A program made the translations under genes and the position numbers. Shown here piece after piece: positions 8,632 to 16,593 of a DNA stretch of 64,000 nucleotides. How positions within the stretch are numbered: position 1 is the first letter of the stretch; each line of letters opens with the position of its first letter. The stretch is taken from contig NZ_JAQTHV010000001.1 in assembly GCF_029433295.1 (NCBI RefSeq), positions 372,001 to 436,000 of the forward strand. Reading direction: 5' to 3'. The stretch comes from Bifidobacterium sp. ESL0784 (GTDB taxonomy: Bacteria; Actinomycetota; Actinomycetes; Actinomycetales; Bifidobacteriaceae). The notes under the pieces were generated by a model that saw nothing but the letters and a program-made list of their open reading frames with translations, was not told the DNA's origin and searched no databases.

Positions 8632-9624
8632 ATCAAAATAACCAATTTGAGCAAGCGATTCGGGTCCAAGGTCGCGCTCGACAATGTCAGTTTTACGGCC
8701 GTTGACGGCAAGGTCACCGGCTTTCTCGGCCCCAACGGTGCCGGCAAGTCCACTACGATGCGGGCGGCGCTTGGCTTGATTTCCTCGGATTCCGGGCAGG
8801 CGCTCATTGATGGCGGCGATTTTCGTAAGGCTCGTGCTCCCATGACTTGCGTCGGTGCGGTGCTCGATGCCAAATCCGCCCACAAAGGCCGTTCCGCATA
8901 CGACCATCTGCGCTCGCTGGCACTGACCAATGGCATTTCTAAGCGTCGCGTCGACGAGGTCATCGACATGACCGGCCTCGCCAGTGTCAAAAAGCGTAAG
9001 GCCGGCAACTTCTCTCTTGGAATGAGCCAGCGGCTTTCCATTGCCGCCGCTCTTTTGGGTGACCCGCACAATCTGGTTCTCGACGAACCGGTCAACGGAT
9101 TGGATCCCGAAGGTGTTAAGTGGGTGCGTGAGCTCTGCCGTTATTGTGCCAGTGAAGGCCGTGCGGTGCTTTTGAGCTCGCATTTGATGAGCGAGGTCGC
9201 GCTTACTGCCGACAATTTGGTCATTATCGGGCAGGGCAAGATTCTGGAGACGACCACCGTCAACGATTTCGTTGCCGAGCATTCCACCAATTCCATTCGC
9301 GTGGTCACCCCGGAACCTCAGAAATTGATGGCTATTTTTGCCAACGCGCCGCAAGTGAAGGTGGAATCTGACCAACGTTCCGCTTCCGACCCGCGCGAAG
9401 GTGCCGTGTTCCATGTCACCGGGGCCGATCTCAAGGCGGCCGCGCAGGTTTTCGCCCAAGCACAATTGGTGACCTACGAACTGGTCGAGGAAAAGGTTTC
9501 GTTGGAAGATGCCTACATGGCGCTCACGCATTCGCAGGTGCAATACGCCACGCACGAATTGCCCGGCCAGCAGCCGATTCAATACAGCAATGCAGCGCGG
9601 CAAAACGGGGGACAGGCACGATGA
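8629..9624 (+). CDS. ABC transporter ATP-binding protein (ABC-2 type exporter)
   Basis: 331 residues. It has Walker A GPNGAGKST, signature FSLGMSQRL (normally LSGGQ-like), Walker B LVLDEPVNGLD and an H-loop SSHLM. This is the nucleotide-binding subunit of a two-component ABC-2 exporter of the DrrA/CcmA type used for drugs, lantibiotics or lipids. The substrate is unknown. A C-terminal extension of about 100 residues is typical of the group. The start is ATG 8629, with a -10 box 6 nt upstream and no SD. The stop overlaps the permease start (ATGA), so the two subunits are translationally coupled. Confidence 0.92.
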   Translation: MIKITNLSKRFGSKVALDNVSFTAVDGKVTGFLGPNGAGKSTTMRAALGLISSDSGQALIDGGDFRKARAPMTCVGAVLDAKSAHKGRSAYDHLRSLALTNGISKRRVDEVIDMTGLASVKKRKAGNFSLGMSQRLSIAAALLGDPHNLVLDEPVNGLDPEGVKWVRELCRYCASEGRAVLLSSHLMSEVALTADNLVIIGQGKILETTTVNDFVAEHSTNSIRVVTPEPQKLMAIFANAPQVKVESDQRSASDPREGAVFHVTGADLKAAAQVFAQAQLVTYELVEEKVSLEDAYMALTHSQVQYATHELPGQQPIQYSNAARQNGGQAR

Positions 9625-10688
9625 CAGCAAATGCAGCGAATACGATGACAGCGAATGTGATGGCAGAGAATACGATGACAATGAACGCGGCGAATACTGC
9701 GAATATAAACGTGATGAATAGGGCGATGCCGAATGCAACGAATGCAACGGCCGAAAAACCCGTGCAAAACCATCGATCGGGAAACATCAACCAGCGTCCT
9801 AAGGATCTCAACCAGAATCGCAGCATGGCCCACGTGCACCTGAGTTTCCTCGGCAGCATCCGTGCCGAGCTGCTGAAACTGTTCAGCATCGCTTCGACCT
9901 GGTGGCTTTCGGCCATCTCCGTCCTGCTGACCGTTGGTTTCGCAGCCATGTTTGCATGGAGCGTCAAGCAGGAGAGCCATTACGACGCCAGAGGCAAATG
10001 GATGGCTACGGCTGCCCCAATTCCGCGCACGGAACTGTTCAACTGTGTTGCCCAAAGCATGGCCTTTGCGTTCATCCTGATCGGTGTGGTCGCCATCCTT
10101 TCGATTACGGGCGAATACGGGACTTCGTCGGTGCAGATGTCACTGGTGGTCAACCCTCGGCGCGTGATGTTCATGAACGCCAAAGCCGTTGCGGTGGCCA
10201 TTTATTCGTTTGTTCTTTCCTTGGTAATGCTGCTTGTTTCCTGGGGTTTGTTGGAGGCCATGCTCAGCGGCAGCAAGCAGACGCCACTAGGCTCGAAGGA
10301 ACGCTGGCTTCCGTTGATTGTCGTTCTCGGTGGCGCCGCGATGGTGACTTTGGTCGCTGAGTTTGCGCTCGGTCTTGGCGCGATGCTCCGTTCGACCGCC
10401 GGCGGCGTGGTCGTTTTCATAGCCATCTACACCATGTCCACTTCGATACTCGGTATCATTTATGGTCTTTCGAAGCATATGCAATGGGCAATGGAACTTT
10501 CGAATCTGATGCCTTCCAGCCTGGTCGACACGTTCATGTCGGGGCCATCCCCGGTTTCGGCACCGAGCCAATTGCCCAAGGGCTGGTTCGTCCCGAACTG
10601 GTGGCAAAGCGGGCTTCTCATGCTGGCTTGGGCCGCGGTCTTCTACATTGTCGGAACGTTCATCGTCCGCAAACGTGACGTGAAGTGA
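9621..10688 (+). CDS. ABC-2 type transporter permease
   Basis: Up to 355 residues with about six membrane helices between residues 90 and 345, ending in IVGTFIVRKRDVK. It is the membrane partner of the preceding ATPase. The first 45 residues are low complexity, built from Met, Thr, Ala and Asn (MTANAANT, then MTANVMAENTMTMN), and encoded by degenerate trinucleotide-rich repeats. In-frame ATG codons recur, and a later ATG at 9825 would give a more conventional N-terminus (MAHVHLSFLGSI). I keep 9621 because it overlaps the upstream stop as ATGA and would be coupled, but the true start is uncertain. Confidence 0.85.
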   Translation: MTANAANTMTANVMAENTMTMNAANTANINVMNRAMPNATNATAEKPVQNHRSGNINQRPKDLNQNRSMAHVHLSFLGSIRAELLKLFSIASTWWLSAISVLLTVGFAAMFAWSVKQESHYDARGKWMATAAPIPRTELFNCVAQSMAFAFILIGVVAILSITGEYGTSSVQMSLVVNPRRVMFMNAKAVAVAIYSFVLSLVMLLVSWGLLEAMLSGSKQTPLGSKERWLPLIVVLGGAAMVTLVAEFALGLGAMLRSTAGGVVVFIAIYTMSTSILGIIYGLSKHMQWAMELSNLMPSSLVDTFMSGPSPVSAPSQLPKGWFVPNWWQSGLLMLAWAAVFYIVGTFIVRKRDVK

Positions 10689-10722
10689 CGATTCGGCCCG
10701 ATAGACGGTAGGTTGCGCTGGA

Positions 10723-10796
10723 AACAAGACAATCCTGCGAGAAAACATGCACTTTGGGTCTCTGAAATATACGTTTTTCCGCAGGATTGTCTTGTT
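10723..10796. repeat. 17-bp inverted repeat with 40-nt loop
   Basis: 10723-10739 is the exact reverse complement of 10780-10796. A partly paired inner segment (GAAAAC with GTTTTT) extends the stem. It lies between the ABC permease and gatC and may terminate the former, but the following bases are not T-rich. Confidence 0.7.
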
Positions 10797-10889
10797 AGTC
10801 GCAGAAGTTGCCAGAATATTGAGGTATTCGTTATCGGGATGAGGTTTTTGCCGTGGAATACTCGTCATCTGAACGTCACAGACGACTCA

Positions 10890-10905
10890 TATAGTTAAGG
10901 TTATG
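10890..10905 (+). promoter_or_regulatory. -10 box for likely leaderless gatC transcript
   Basis: TATAGT at 10890-10895 ends 7 nt before the gatC ATG at 10903. The only purine-rich stretch (AAGG) is 2 nt from the ATG, too close for an SD. A leaderless start is inferred. Confidence 0.5.
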
Positions 10906-11202
10906 CCTACTTTCACAAGAGAAACAGTCGAGCATCTGGGTCATCTCGCCCAGATCGCGCTCACCGACGAGGAAGCGACCCGCATGCAAGGCGAGTTGAA
11001 CGTCATCGCCGATTCCATCAACAAGGTGCAGGAAGTCGCGTCCGATGACGTCGAACCCACTGCCAACCCGGTCCCGCTTGAGGCGTATCTGCGCCCCGAT
11101 GTCCCCGAAAAGCCGCTGACCCGCGAAGAGGCGCTTTCCGGCGCCCCCGCCACCGAAGACGGTATGTTCGTGGCACCGCGAATCCTTGGAGGTGATGAGT
11201 GA
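10903..11202 (+). CDS. gatC: Asp/Glu-tRNA amidotransferase subunit C
   Basis: 99 residues, the usual GatC size. It begins with the family pattern [20 protein letters not shown] and has the later AYLRPDVPE segment. GatC wraps around GatA and GatB and stabilises the complex that converts Glu-tRNA(Gln) and Asp-tRNA(Asn) to Gln-tRNA(Gln) and Asn-tRNA(Asn). It is the first gene of gatCAB. Its stop overlaps the gatA start by one base, and GGAGG near its 3' end serves gatA. Confidence 0.95.
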   Translation: MPTFTRETVEHLGHLAQIALTDEEATRMQGELNVIADSINKVQEVASDDVEPTANPVPLEAYLRPDVPEKPLTREEALSGAPATEDGMFVAPRILGGDE

Positions 11203-12746
11203 TGGCCGAAACAAACGAAAACGAACTGGTGAAGCTGACCGCCGCACAGATGGCGGAAAAGATTCGCAACAAGGAAGTTTCCAGCCGCGAGCTGGTCGAC
11301 GCCGAACTCGACGTGATTAACGCCGCCGAGCCGGATCTGCACGCCTTCCTTCACGTTTCCGCCGACGAGGCACGTGCCCAGGCCGACGAATTCGACAAGA
11401 AGAACGCCGCCGGAGAAACCGAAGGTCTACCGGAACTTGCCGGTGTGCCGATCGCCATCAAGGACATGATCGTCACCAAGGGCATTCCCACGACGGCCGC
11501 CTCGAAGATTCTCGAAGGTTGGATTCCGCCGTACGATGCCACGGTCATCACCAAGCTCAAGGCCGCTGGCATGCCGTTGCTCGGCAAGACCAACCTCGAT
11601 GAGTTCGCGCAGGGTTCCTCCACGGAGCATTCCGCGTATGGCCCGACCCACAATCCTTGGGACACCGAGCGCGTTCCCGGTGGTTCCGGCGGCGGTTCCG
11701 CTTCCGCGGTCGCCGCGTTCGAGGCGCCGCTTGCGCTGGGTACCGATACCGGCGGCTCGATTCGTCAGCCTGGTAGCCTCACCGGCACGGTCGGCGTCAA
11801 GCCCACCTACGGTGGTGTCTCTCGTTTCGGCGCGATCGCCATGGCGAGCTCACTCGACCAGATTGGCCCCGTCTCCCGTAACGTGCTCGATTCCGCACTG
11901 TTGCAGGAAGTCATCGGCGGCCACGATGTGCGTGATTCCACGTCCATCCCAATGGATGTCCCGCCGATTGCCAAGGCTGCCCGCGAAGGTTACAAGCGTG
12001 ACCTCAAGGGTGTTCGCGTCGGCCTGGTGCGTCAGCTGAGCGGCGACGGCTATCAGCCCGGCGTCGAAGCTCGCTTCAACGAAGCGGTCAAGCTCATGCA
12101 GGATATGGGTGCCGAAGTAGTTGAGGTTGATTGCCCGCACTTCGATTATGCGCTCGCGGCCTATTACATCATCATGCCTTCCGAGGTTAGCTCCAACTTG
12201 GCCCGTTACGATGGCATGCGTTACGGCCTGCGCGTTATGCCGCCGGAAGGCGTGCCGCAGACCGCCGCGAACATGATGGCCTACACCCGTGAGGCCGGCT
12301 TCGGCGACGAGGTCAAGCGTCGTATCATTCTCGGCATCTACGCCCTTTCCGCCGGTTACTATGATGCGTGGTACGGTTCGGCGCAGAAGGTTCGCACCCT
12401 GATTATCGACGACTTCAAGAAGGCGTTCGAAAAGGCCGACGTGTTGGTTGCCCCGACCTCTCCGACCACCGCGTTCAAGCTGGGCGAGAAGCTGAGCGAC
12501 CCGCTGACCATGTACATGAGCGATGTCGCCACGATTCCGGCGAACATGGCTGGCATTCCGGCAATGAGCATTCCTGCCGGGCTTTCGGACGACGGTCTGC
12601 CGGTCGGCTTCCAGCTCATGGCCCCGCAGAAGCACGACGAGCAGATGTACAAGCCTGCGGCCGCGCTCGAAGTGGCTCTCGAGGAGCAGTGGGGCGGCCC
12701 GATCTGGCAGTCCCTCAAAACCCCGTGGCTGGGCAACGCAAAGTAA
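11202..12746 (+). CDS. gatA: Asp/Glu-tRNA amidotransferase subunit A
   Basis: 514 residues, amidase-signature enzyme that releases ammonia from glutamine for GatB. The catalytic Ser-cisSer-Lys triad is visible as K87 (in AIKDM), S162 (in PGGSGGGSA) and the nucleophile S186 (in [10 protein letters not shown]), each 8 positions later than in the well-studied staphylococcal enzyme. GGAGG at 11189-11193 sits 8 nt from the ATG at 11202. A GTG one codon earlier is possible but less well spaced. It overlaps gatC and lies 24 bp before gatB, in one operon. Confidence 0.97.
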   Translation: MAETNENELVKLTAAQMAEKIRNKEVSSRELVDAELDVINAAEPDLHAFLHVSADEARAQADEFDKKNAAGETEGLPELAGVPIAIKDMIVTKGIPTTAASKILEGWIPPYDATVITKLKAAGMPLLGKTNLDEFAQGSSTEHSAYGPTHNPWDTERVPGGSGGGSASAVAAFEAPLALGTDTGGSIRQPGSLTGTVGVKPTYGGVSRFGAIAMASSLDQIGPVSRNVLDSALLQEVIGGHDVRDSTSIPMDVPPIAKAAREGYKRDLKGVRVGLVRQLSGDGYQPGVEARFNEAVKLMQDMGAEVVEVDCPHFDYALAAYYIIMPSEVSSNLARYDGMRYGLRVMPPEGVPQTAANMMAYTREAGFGDEVKRRIILGIYALSAGYYDAWYGSAQKVRTLIIDDFKKAFEKADVLVAPTSPTTAFKLGEKLSDPLTMYMSDVATIPANMAGIPAMSIPAGLSDDGLPVGFQLMAPQKHDEQMYKPAAALEVALEEQWGGPIWQSLKTPWLGNAK

Positions 12747-12770
12747 TCGGACGGCAAGGAGCATAAAATC

Positions 12771-14270
12771 ATGGCTGAAAAATTGATGAAGTATTCCGAT
12801 GCCGTCAAGGAATTTGACCCGGTATTCGGTCTGGAAACCCACGTCGAGCTGTGCACGCAGACCAAGCTGTTCTGCCCGGCGCACGAAGAGTTCGGTGCGG
12901 AACCGAACACGGAGCTGACCCCGGTAAGCCTTGGCTTGCCCGGTAGCCTGCCAGTGGTCAACAAGACCGCCGTCGATTTCGCGATCAAGCTGGGTCTGGC
13001 GCTGCACTGCCAGATTAACGAGTGGAGCCAGTTCGCACGTAAGAACTACTTCTACCCGGACATGCCTCGCGACTATCAGATCTCGCAGTTCGACAAGCCG
13101 ACCAACGGCAACGGCTACCTCGACGTCGAGCTTGACGACGGCACCACCTTCCGCGTGCCGATCGAGCGTGCGCACATCGAGGACGACGCCGGCAAGAACA
13201 CCCACGTGGGCGGTGCTGACGGCCGTATCGAAGGCGCCGACCATTCGTTGGTCGATTACAACCGCGCTGGCGTTCCGCTGATCGAGATCGTCACCAAGCC
13301 CGTCGAGGGCGGCGGCGACCGCGTCCCGGAGATTGCGGACGCCTACATGCGTGCCATCCGCGACATCGTGCGTGCCCTGGGCATTTCCCACGGTCGCATG
13401 GAGCAGGGCAACATGCGTGCCGACGTCAACATTTCGCTGCGCAAGAAAGGCGAGACCGAGCTCGGCACCCGTAGCGAGACCAAGAACGTCAACACCTTCC
13501 GCGGCATCAAGAAGACCCTGCAGTACGAGATCCGTCGTCAGGCGGCCATCTTGGACGAAGGCGGCGAGATCCTGCAGGAGACCCGTCACTGGGACGAGGC
13601 CACGCAGACCACAGCCGGCGGCCGTGTGAAGTCCGATGCGAACGATTATCGTTACTTCCCCGACCCCGACCTCGTGATGCTGCACATCACGCAGGATCAC
13701 ATCGACGAAATCGCCAAGACCATGCCCGAAATGCCGCGCGAGCACCGTGCCCGTCTGCAGAAGGAATGGAACCTCAGCGATCTCGAGATGCGCGACATCA
13801 TCAACGCCGACGCGCTTGACTTGGTCGAAGAGACCGTCAAGGACGGCGCAACCGCAGCCGGTGCCCGCAAGTGGTGGCTCGGCGAGATCTCCCGCGTCGC
13901 CAACGAGCGCAGTCTTTCGCTTGAAGAGCTGCCGATCACCCCGGCCGATGTGGCTGAGGTTGAGAAGCTCGTCGCCGACGGCAAGCTCAACGACAAGCTC
14001 GCCAAGCAGACCGTCACCGGCGTGCTCGCCGGCGACGGCACACCTGACGAAGTGGTGAAGAAGCACGGCTATCAGGTCGTTTCCGACGACGGTGCGCTCG
14101 ACAAGGCGATTGACGAGGCTCTCGCCGCCAACCCGGATGTGGCCGAAAAGCTCAAGAGCGGCAACATGAAGCCGATGGGCGCCATCATCGGTGCCGTCAT
14201 GCGCGCCACCCACGGTCAGGCCGACGCCAAGGCTGTAAGCGCTCTGGTCATCAAGAAGATGAAGGGCTGA
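12771..14270 (+). CDS. gatB: Asp/Glu-tRNA amidotransferase subunit B
   Basis: 499 residues, full length. GatB binds the misacylated tRNA, phosphorylates the side-chain carboxylate with ATP and amidates it with ammonia channelled from GatA. Visible features are the [10 protein letters not shown]-terminal motif, [27 protein letters not shown], the [10 protein letters not shown] segment, and the helical YqeY-like tail ending in a Lys-rich stretch. AAGGAG about 10 nt before the ATG supports the start. It closes the gatCAB operon. No glutaminyl- or asparaginyl-tRNA synthetase is seen in this window, as expected if the indirect pathway is used. Confidence 0.97.
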   Translation: MAEKLMKYSDAVKEFDPVFGLETHVELCTQTKLFCPAHEEFGAEPNTELTPVSLGLPGSLPVVNKTAVDFAIKLGLALHCQINEWSQFARKNYFYPDMPRDYQISQFDKPTNGNGYLDVELDDGTTFRVPIERAHIEDDAGKNTHVGGADGRIEGADHSLVDYNRAGVPLIEIVTKPVEGGGDRVPEIADAYMRAIRDIVRALGISHGRMEQGNMRADVNISLRKKGETELGTRSETKNVNTFRGIKKTLQYEIRRQAAILDEGGEILQETRHWDEATQTTAGGRVKSDANDYRYFPDPDLVMLHITQDHIDEIAKTMPEMPREHRARLQKEWNLSDLEMRDIINADALDLVEETVKDGATAAGARKWWLGEISRVANERSLSLEELPITPADVAEVEKLVADGKLNDKLAKQTVTGVLAGDGTPDEVVKKHGYQVVSDDGALDKAIDEALAANPDVAEKLKSGNMKPMGAIIGAVMRATHGQADAKAVSALVIKKMKG

Positions 14271-14277
14271 AGTGTCA

Positions 14278-14356
14278 AGCGCGAAGCCCAGTGGGCTTCG
14301 CGTAGCTGAGGTGAGCGCGATGTATCGAGTGCGAAGGCAGAATCGTCAGATTTTGC
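14278..14356. repeat. Two-hairpin structured element, copy 1
   Basis: Hairpin 1 is a near-perfect palindrome around CCCAGTGGG (14281-14301). A conserved linker contains GTGAGCGCGATGTAT and GCGAAGGCA. Hairpin 2 pairs GCAGAATC with GATTTTGC around 14338-14356. Copy 2 lies at 16088-16166 and differs by changes that keep the stems paired. The sense strand is not known. Confidence 0.7.
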
Positions 14357-14390
14357 TGGTCTGATTACATTCTGCAGCAGTGAAAATCTA

Positions 14391-14425
14391 TGGGACGAAC
14401 ATGGAAACGTGTCCGTCCCATTTTT
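14391..14425 (+). terminator. Terminator of gatCAB
   Basis: TGGGACG (14391-14397) pairs with CGTCCCA (14414-14420), directly followed by TTTTT at 14421-14425. It is a typical intrinsic terminator between gatB and the GNAT gene. Confidence 0.8.
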
Positions 14426-14519
14426 ATATAGAGTACGGGCACGAGGGCATTCAGCCAATAGTCAGGCGAACACGGTAATCTTAAAGAAGATTCCAAGCGC
14501 GTTGGAGGAATGAAAGCAA

Positions 14520-15707
14520 ATGTCTGGAAACTCCGAAAACCCTACTGTTCAGGCGGATTCACGTCAACTGCCCAAGCGCATCGACATACCTGAGATCCGT
14601 GGCGAGATGGTGCATCTGCGCCCAGCCACCCTTGAGGACATTCCCAAGCTTGATGAGCTGGAAGTCTATTTCAACGCTTCCGGCGATACCGGCAAAGACA
14701 AGCAGTCCGAACGCGCCGTGGTTCAGGCGTGGGTGAAGCGTTCTGTCGCGTGGGTCAATGGCATCGCCTCGTCCGATTCCGGAGTTGGCGACCCCGAAGC
14801 GCGCCGCACGATGGCTTGGGCGATTTTGACGGACGCCGACCACGACATTGACGGCAAGATCGACGCCGAGGCCACCGACAACGTCATCGGCATGATTTTC
14901 CTGATCGATATCGACGGTTGGGCCCGTTCCGCCCGCATCCAGGTGATGCTGGGCAAGGATTACCGTGGCCGCGGCTATTCGCGCGATGCGATGCCGCGTG
15001 TGATGACCTACGGTTTCGCCACGCCACCGGTCGGGCTCGGCATGCACCGTATCTGGGTTGCGGTTCCGGAGAAGAGTTCGCGTACGCTTTCCGTTTATCA
15101 GTCCCTGGGCTTCATCAAGTCTGGAACTTCGCGTGATTCGCTGTGGGACGCTTCCATTGGCAAGTATCAGGATTTGATCGTTCTTGATACCCTTGCTGAC
15201 GAATACGATCCGATTCGTTCGCTCGATGCGTTCGGCATGCATGTCATCGAAGGCAACCCCGGAGTGAAGGAAGCCATGGCCGCCCGAGAGCATTCCATCG
15301 AAATCAAGCAGCACAAGGCAAGAAAAGACAAAGACGGCGCCACCGATGCCAGCTGTGATGAAACCGGGGGCAACGGTTCCGGTCAGGCCAATAGCCAAGC
15401 CGTCAGAAGCTGCGGACAAGACGGTGCGAAAAACGCCGAGGAACAGACGGCTCGCGCTACCGGTTCAAACGGCGCTGAAACAGCGGGTAAGTCAGGTTCG
15501 GGCGAACTTCCATCCGCAGGCATTGAGCACGACGATCGCAAGCACGATGCCGATGATGATTCCGAAACGTCATGGCCCTATTCGGCCACGCAAAGCAAGA
15601 AATCGAAAAAAGCGTGGTGGCGTAATCTTGGCCACAACGACCAGAAAAAAGGCAATGCCAACGATAAGAAGGCTTCAACCGATAAATCAGGGGGTAGCGT
15701 CCGGTGA
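14520..15707 (+). CDS. GNAT-family N-acetyltransferase with long disordered tail
   Basis: 395 residues. Residues about 25-225 form a GNAT fold like the RimJ/RimL group: VHLRPATLEDIP at the start, the acetyl-CoA loop KDYRGRGYSRDA (Q/R-x-x-G-x-G/A type), HRIWVAVPEKSSRTLSVYQSLGF at the end. The acceptor (protein N-terminus or small molecule) is unknown. Residues about 250-395 are low complexity, rich in Lys, Asp, Gly and Ser, with a Trp-containing patch (KKAWWRNLG) near 355. GGAGG lies 12 nt before the ATG at 14520. A nearer ATG at 14510 is in another frame that soon stops. The 3' end overlaps the DUF2469 gene by 4 bp. Confidence 0.8.
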   Translation: MSGNSENPTVQADSRQLPKRIDIPEIRGEMVHLRPATLEDIPKLDELEVYFNASGDTGKDKQSERAVVQAWVKRSVAWVNGIASSDSGVGDPEARRTMAWAILTDADHDIDGKIDAEATDNVIGMIFLIDIDGWARSARIQVMLGKDYRGRGYSRDAMPRVMTYGFATPPVGLGMHRIWVAVPEKSSRTLSVYQSLGFIKSGTSRDSLWDASIGKYQDLIVLDTLADEYDPIRSLDAFGMHVIEGNPGVKEAMAAREHSIEIKQHKARKDKDGATDASCDETGGNGSGQANSQAVRSCGQDGAKNAEEQTARATGSNGAETAGKSGSGELPSAGIEHDDRKHDADDDSETSWPYSATQSKKSKKAWWRNLGHNDQKKGNANDKKASTDKSGGSVR

Positions 15708-16018
15708 GCGCTGAAGATCTCGACGATTACGAGATGAACGCCGAGCTGGCGCTCTACAAGGAGTACCGCGACGTCATCAAGCTCTTCACATACGTTGTGG
15801 AGACGGAACGACGTTTTTACTTGGCCAATAAGGTCGATTTTAACGTGCGTTCGGCCGGCCAGGACGTCTACTTCGACGTCCAGCTCACTGACGCCTGGGT
15901 ATGGGACGTGTATCGTTCCTCGCGGTTTGTCAAGAACGTGAGAATTGTTACGTTCAAGGATGTCAACGTAGAGGAAGTGCAGAAGTCCGACATCGATATT
16001 CCTGATTCCTTGGCTTGA
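15704..16018 (+). CDS. DUF2469 family protein
   Basis: 104 residues, GTG start overlapping the previous stop (GTGA), so translation is coupled. The sequence closely follows the conserved actinobacterial DUF2469 family (mycobacterial Rv2901c group): MSAEDLDDYEMNAELALYKEY, YVVETERRFYLANKV, VYFDVQLTDAWVWDVYR and VTFKDVNVEE. The function is unknown. In many actinobacteria it neighbours ribonuclease HII and related genes; here it is paired with a GNAT gene. There are no membrane segments. Confidence 0.9.
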   Translation: MSAEDLDDYEMNAELALYKEYRDVIKLFTYVVETERRFYLANKVDFNVRSAGQDVYFDVQLTDAWVWDVYRSSRFVKNVRIVTFKDVNVEEVQKSDIDIPDSLA

Positions 16019-16039
16019 TTGTTTGTGCTTATGACGGCC

Positions 16040-16212
16040 CGGGAGGTCGGGGCATACATTGTCCGACACGCTCCGGGCTGAGCCGTTAAGCGAAAAGCCC
16101 AGTGGGCTTTTCGTAGGCGAAGTGAGCGCGATGTATTGAGCGCGAAGGCAAAATTTCTAATTTTGCGCAGGCCAAGTCTTTACGGTCGGACAACACATGC
16201 CCCGACCTCCCG
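16040..16212. repeat. 28-bp inverted repeat enclosing the structured element
   Basis: 16040-16067 and 16185-16212 are reverse complements at 25 of 28 positions; the three differing bases are contiguous (ACA against GTG). The 117-nt interior contains the whole second copy of the two-hairpin element. As RNA this would be one long branched structure; as DNA it resembles a small composite element with terminal inverted repeats. Confidence 0.75.
16088..16166. repeat. Two-hairpin structured element, copy 2
   Basis: It has the same plan as 14278-14356: GAAAAGCCC-AGT-GGGCTTTTC, then the linker with GTGAGCGCGATGTAT and GCGAAGGCA, then GCAAAATT-TCT-AATTTTGC. Relative to copy 1, several stem positions change on both sides, so pairing is preserved. 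Confidence 0.7.
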
Positions 16213-16340
16213 AACCTCAGCCATAGAATCTGGTAGGAGAGCGACTCGTTCGATGTCAGAGTTCTGAGGGCACTTTTAAGCGAATAAAAAAAATAGACTC
16301 TTATTGGTTAACAACCCTTTATTAACAATTGGGCGTTGAA

Positions 16341-16429
16341 GATGGAGGGAAAGATATGCTTTGCTCGGGCGTAAGACACGGCCGAGCGGCCAAGGAGCGT
16401 CCCGAGCGAAGTATATCTTTCCTTCCATC
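16341..16429. repeat. 29-pair hairpin with structured loop
   Basis: 16341-16369 pairs with 16401-16429 without a mismatch, 26 Watson-Crick and 3 G-U pairs. The 31-nt loop contains GGCCGAGCGGCC, which can form its own small stem, and GGAGCG. The two-hairpin elements also contain GAGCG repeats before a GCGAAG, suggesting kinship. It could be a small RNA, a processed stem or a palindromic repeat. Confidence 0.75.
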
Positions 16430-16593
16430 GTGAGTTAGTTTTCCAAAGTGATTTAATTTCCAGCGAATTTGAAGAATGTTCGTGTATGTTATTTGGGATT
16501 GATTGGTCTGGTTTGCGCTTTCGTGTAGGCTAGTGATGATTTGTGTAATGGGACGTATCGGCTTCAAGGTATGTATTTTTTCGGGAGGCAGTT

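Larger units (their letters stand above)
16019..16593. other. 575-bp intergenic region with several strong hairpins
   Basis: No gene is seen. From left to right it holds a 28-bp inverted repeat (16040-16067 with 16185-16212) enclosing the second two-hairpin element, an AT-rich spacer with eight consecutive A, a 29-pair hairpin at 16341-16429, and the leader of the oxidoreductase gene. Confidence 0.7.

Noticed and set aside
11850..14213. 787-codon minus-strand open frame across gatA and gatB
   Set aside because: Long antisense frames are common in GC-rich genes; gatA and gatB are certain and fill this region.
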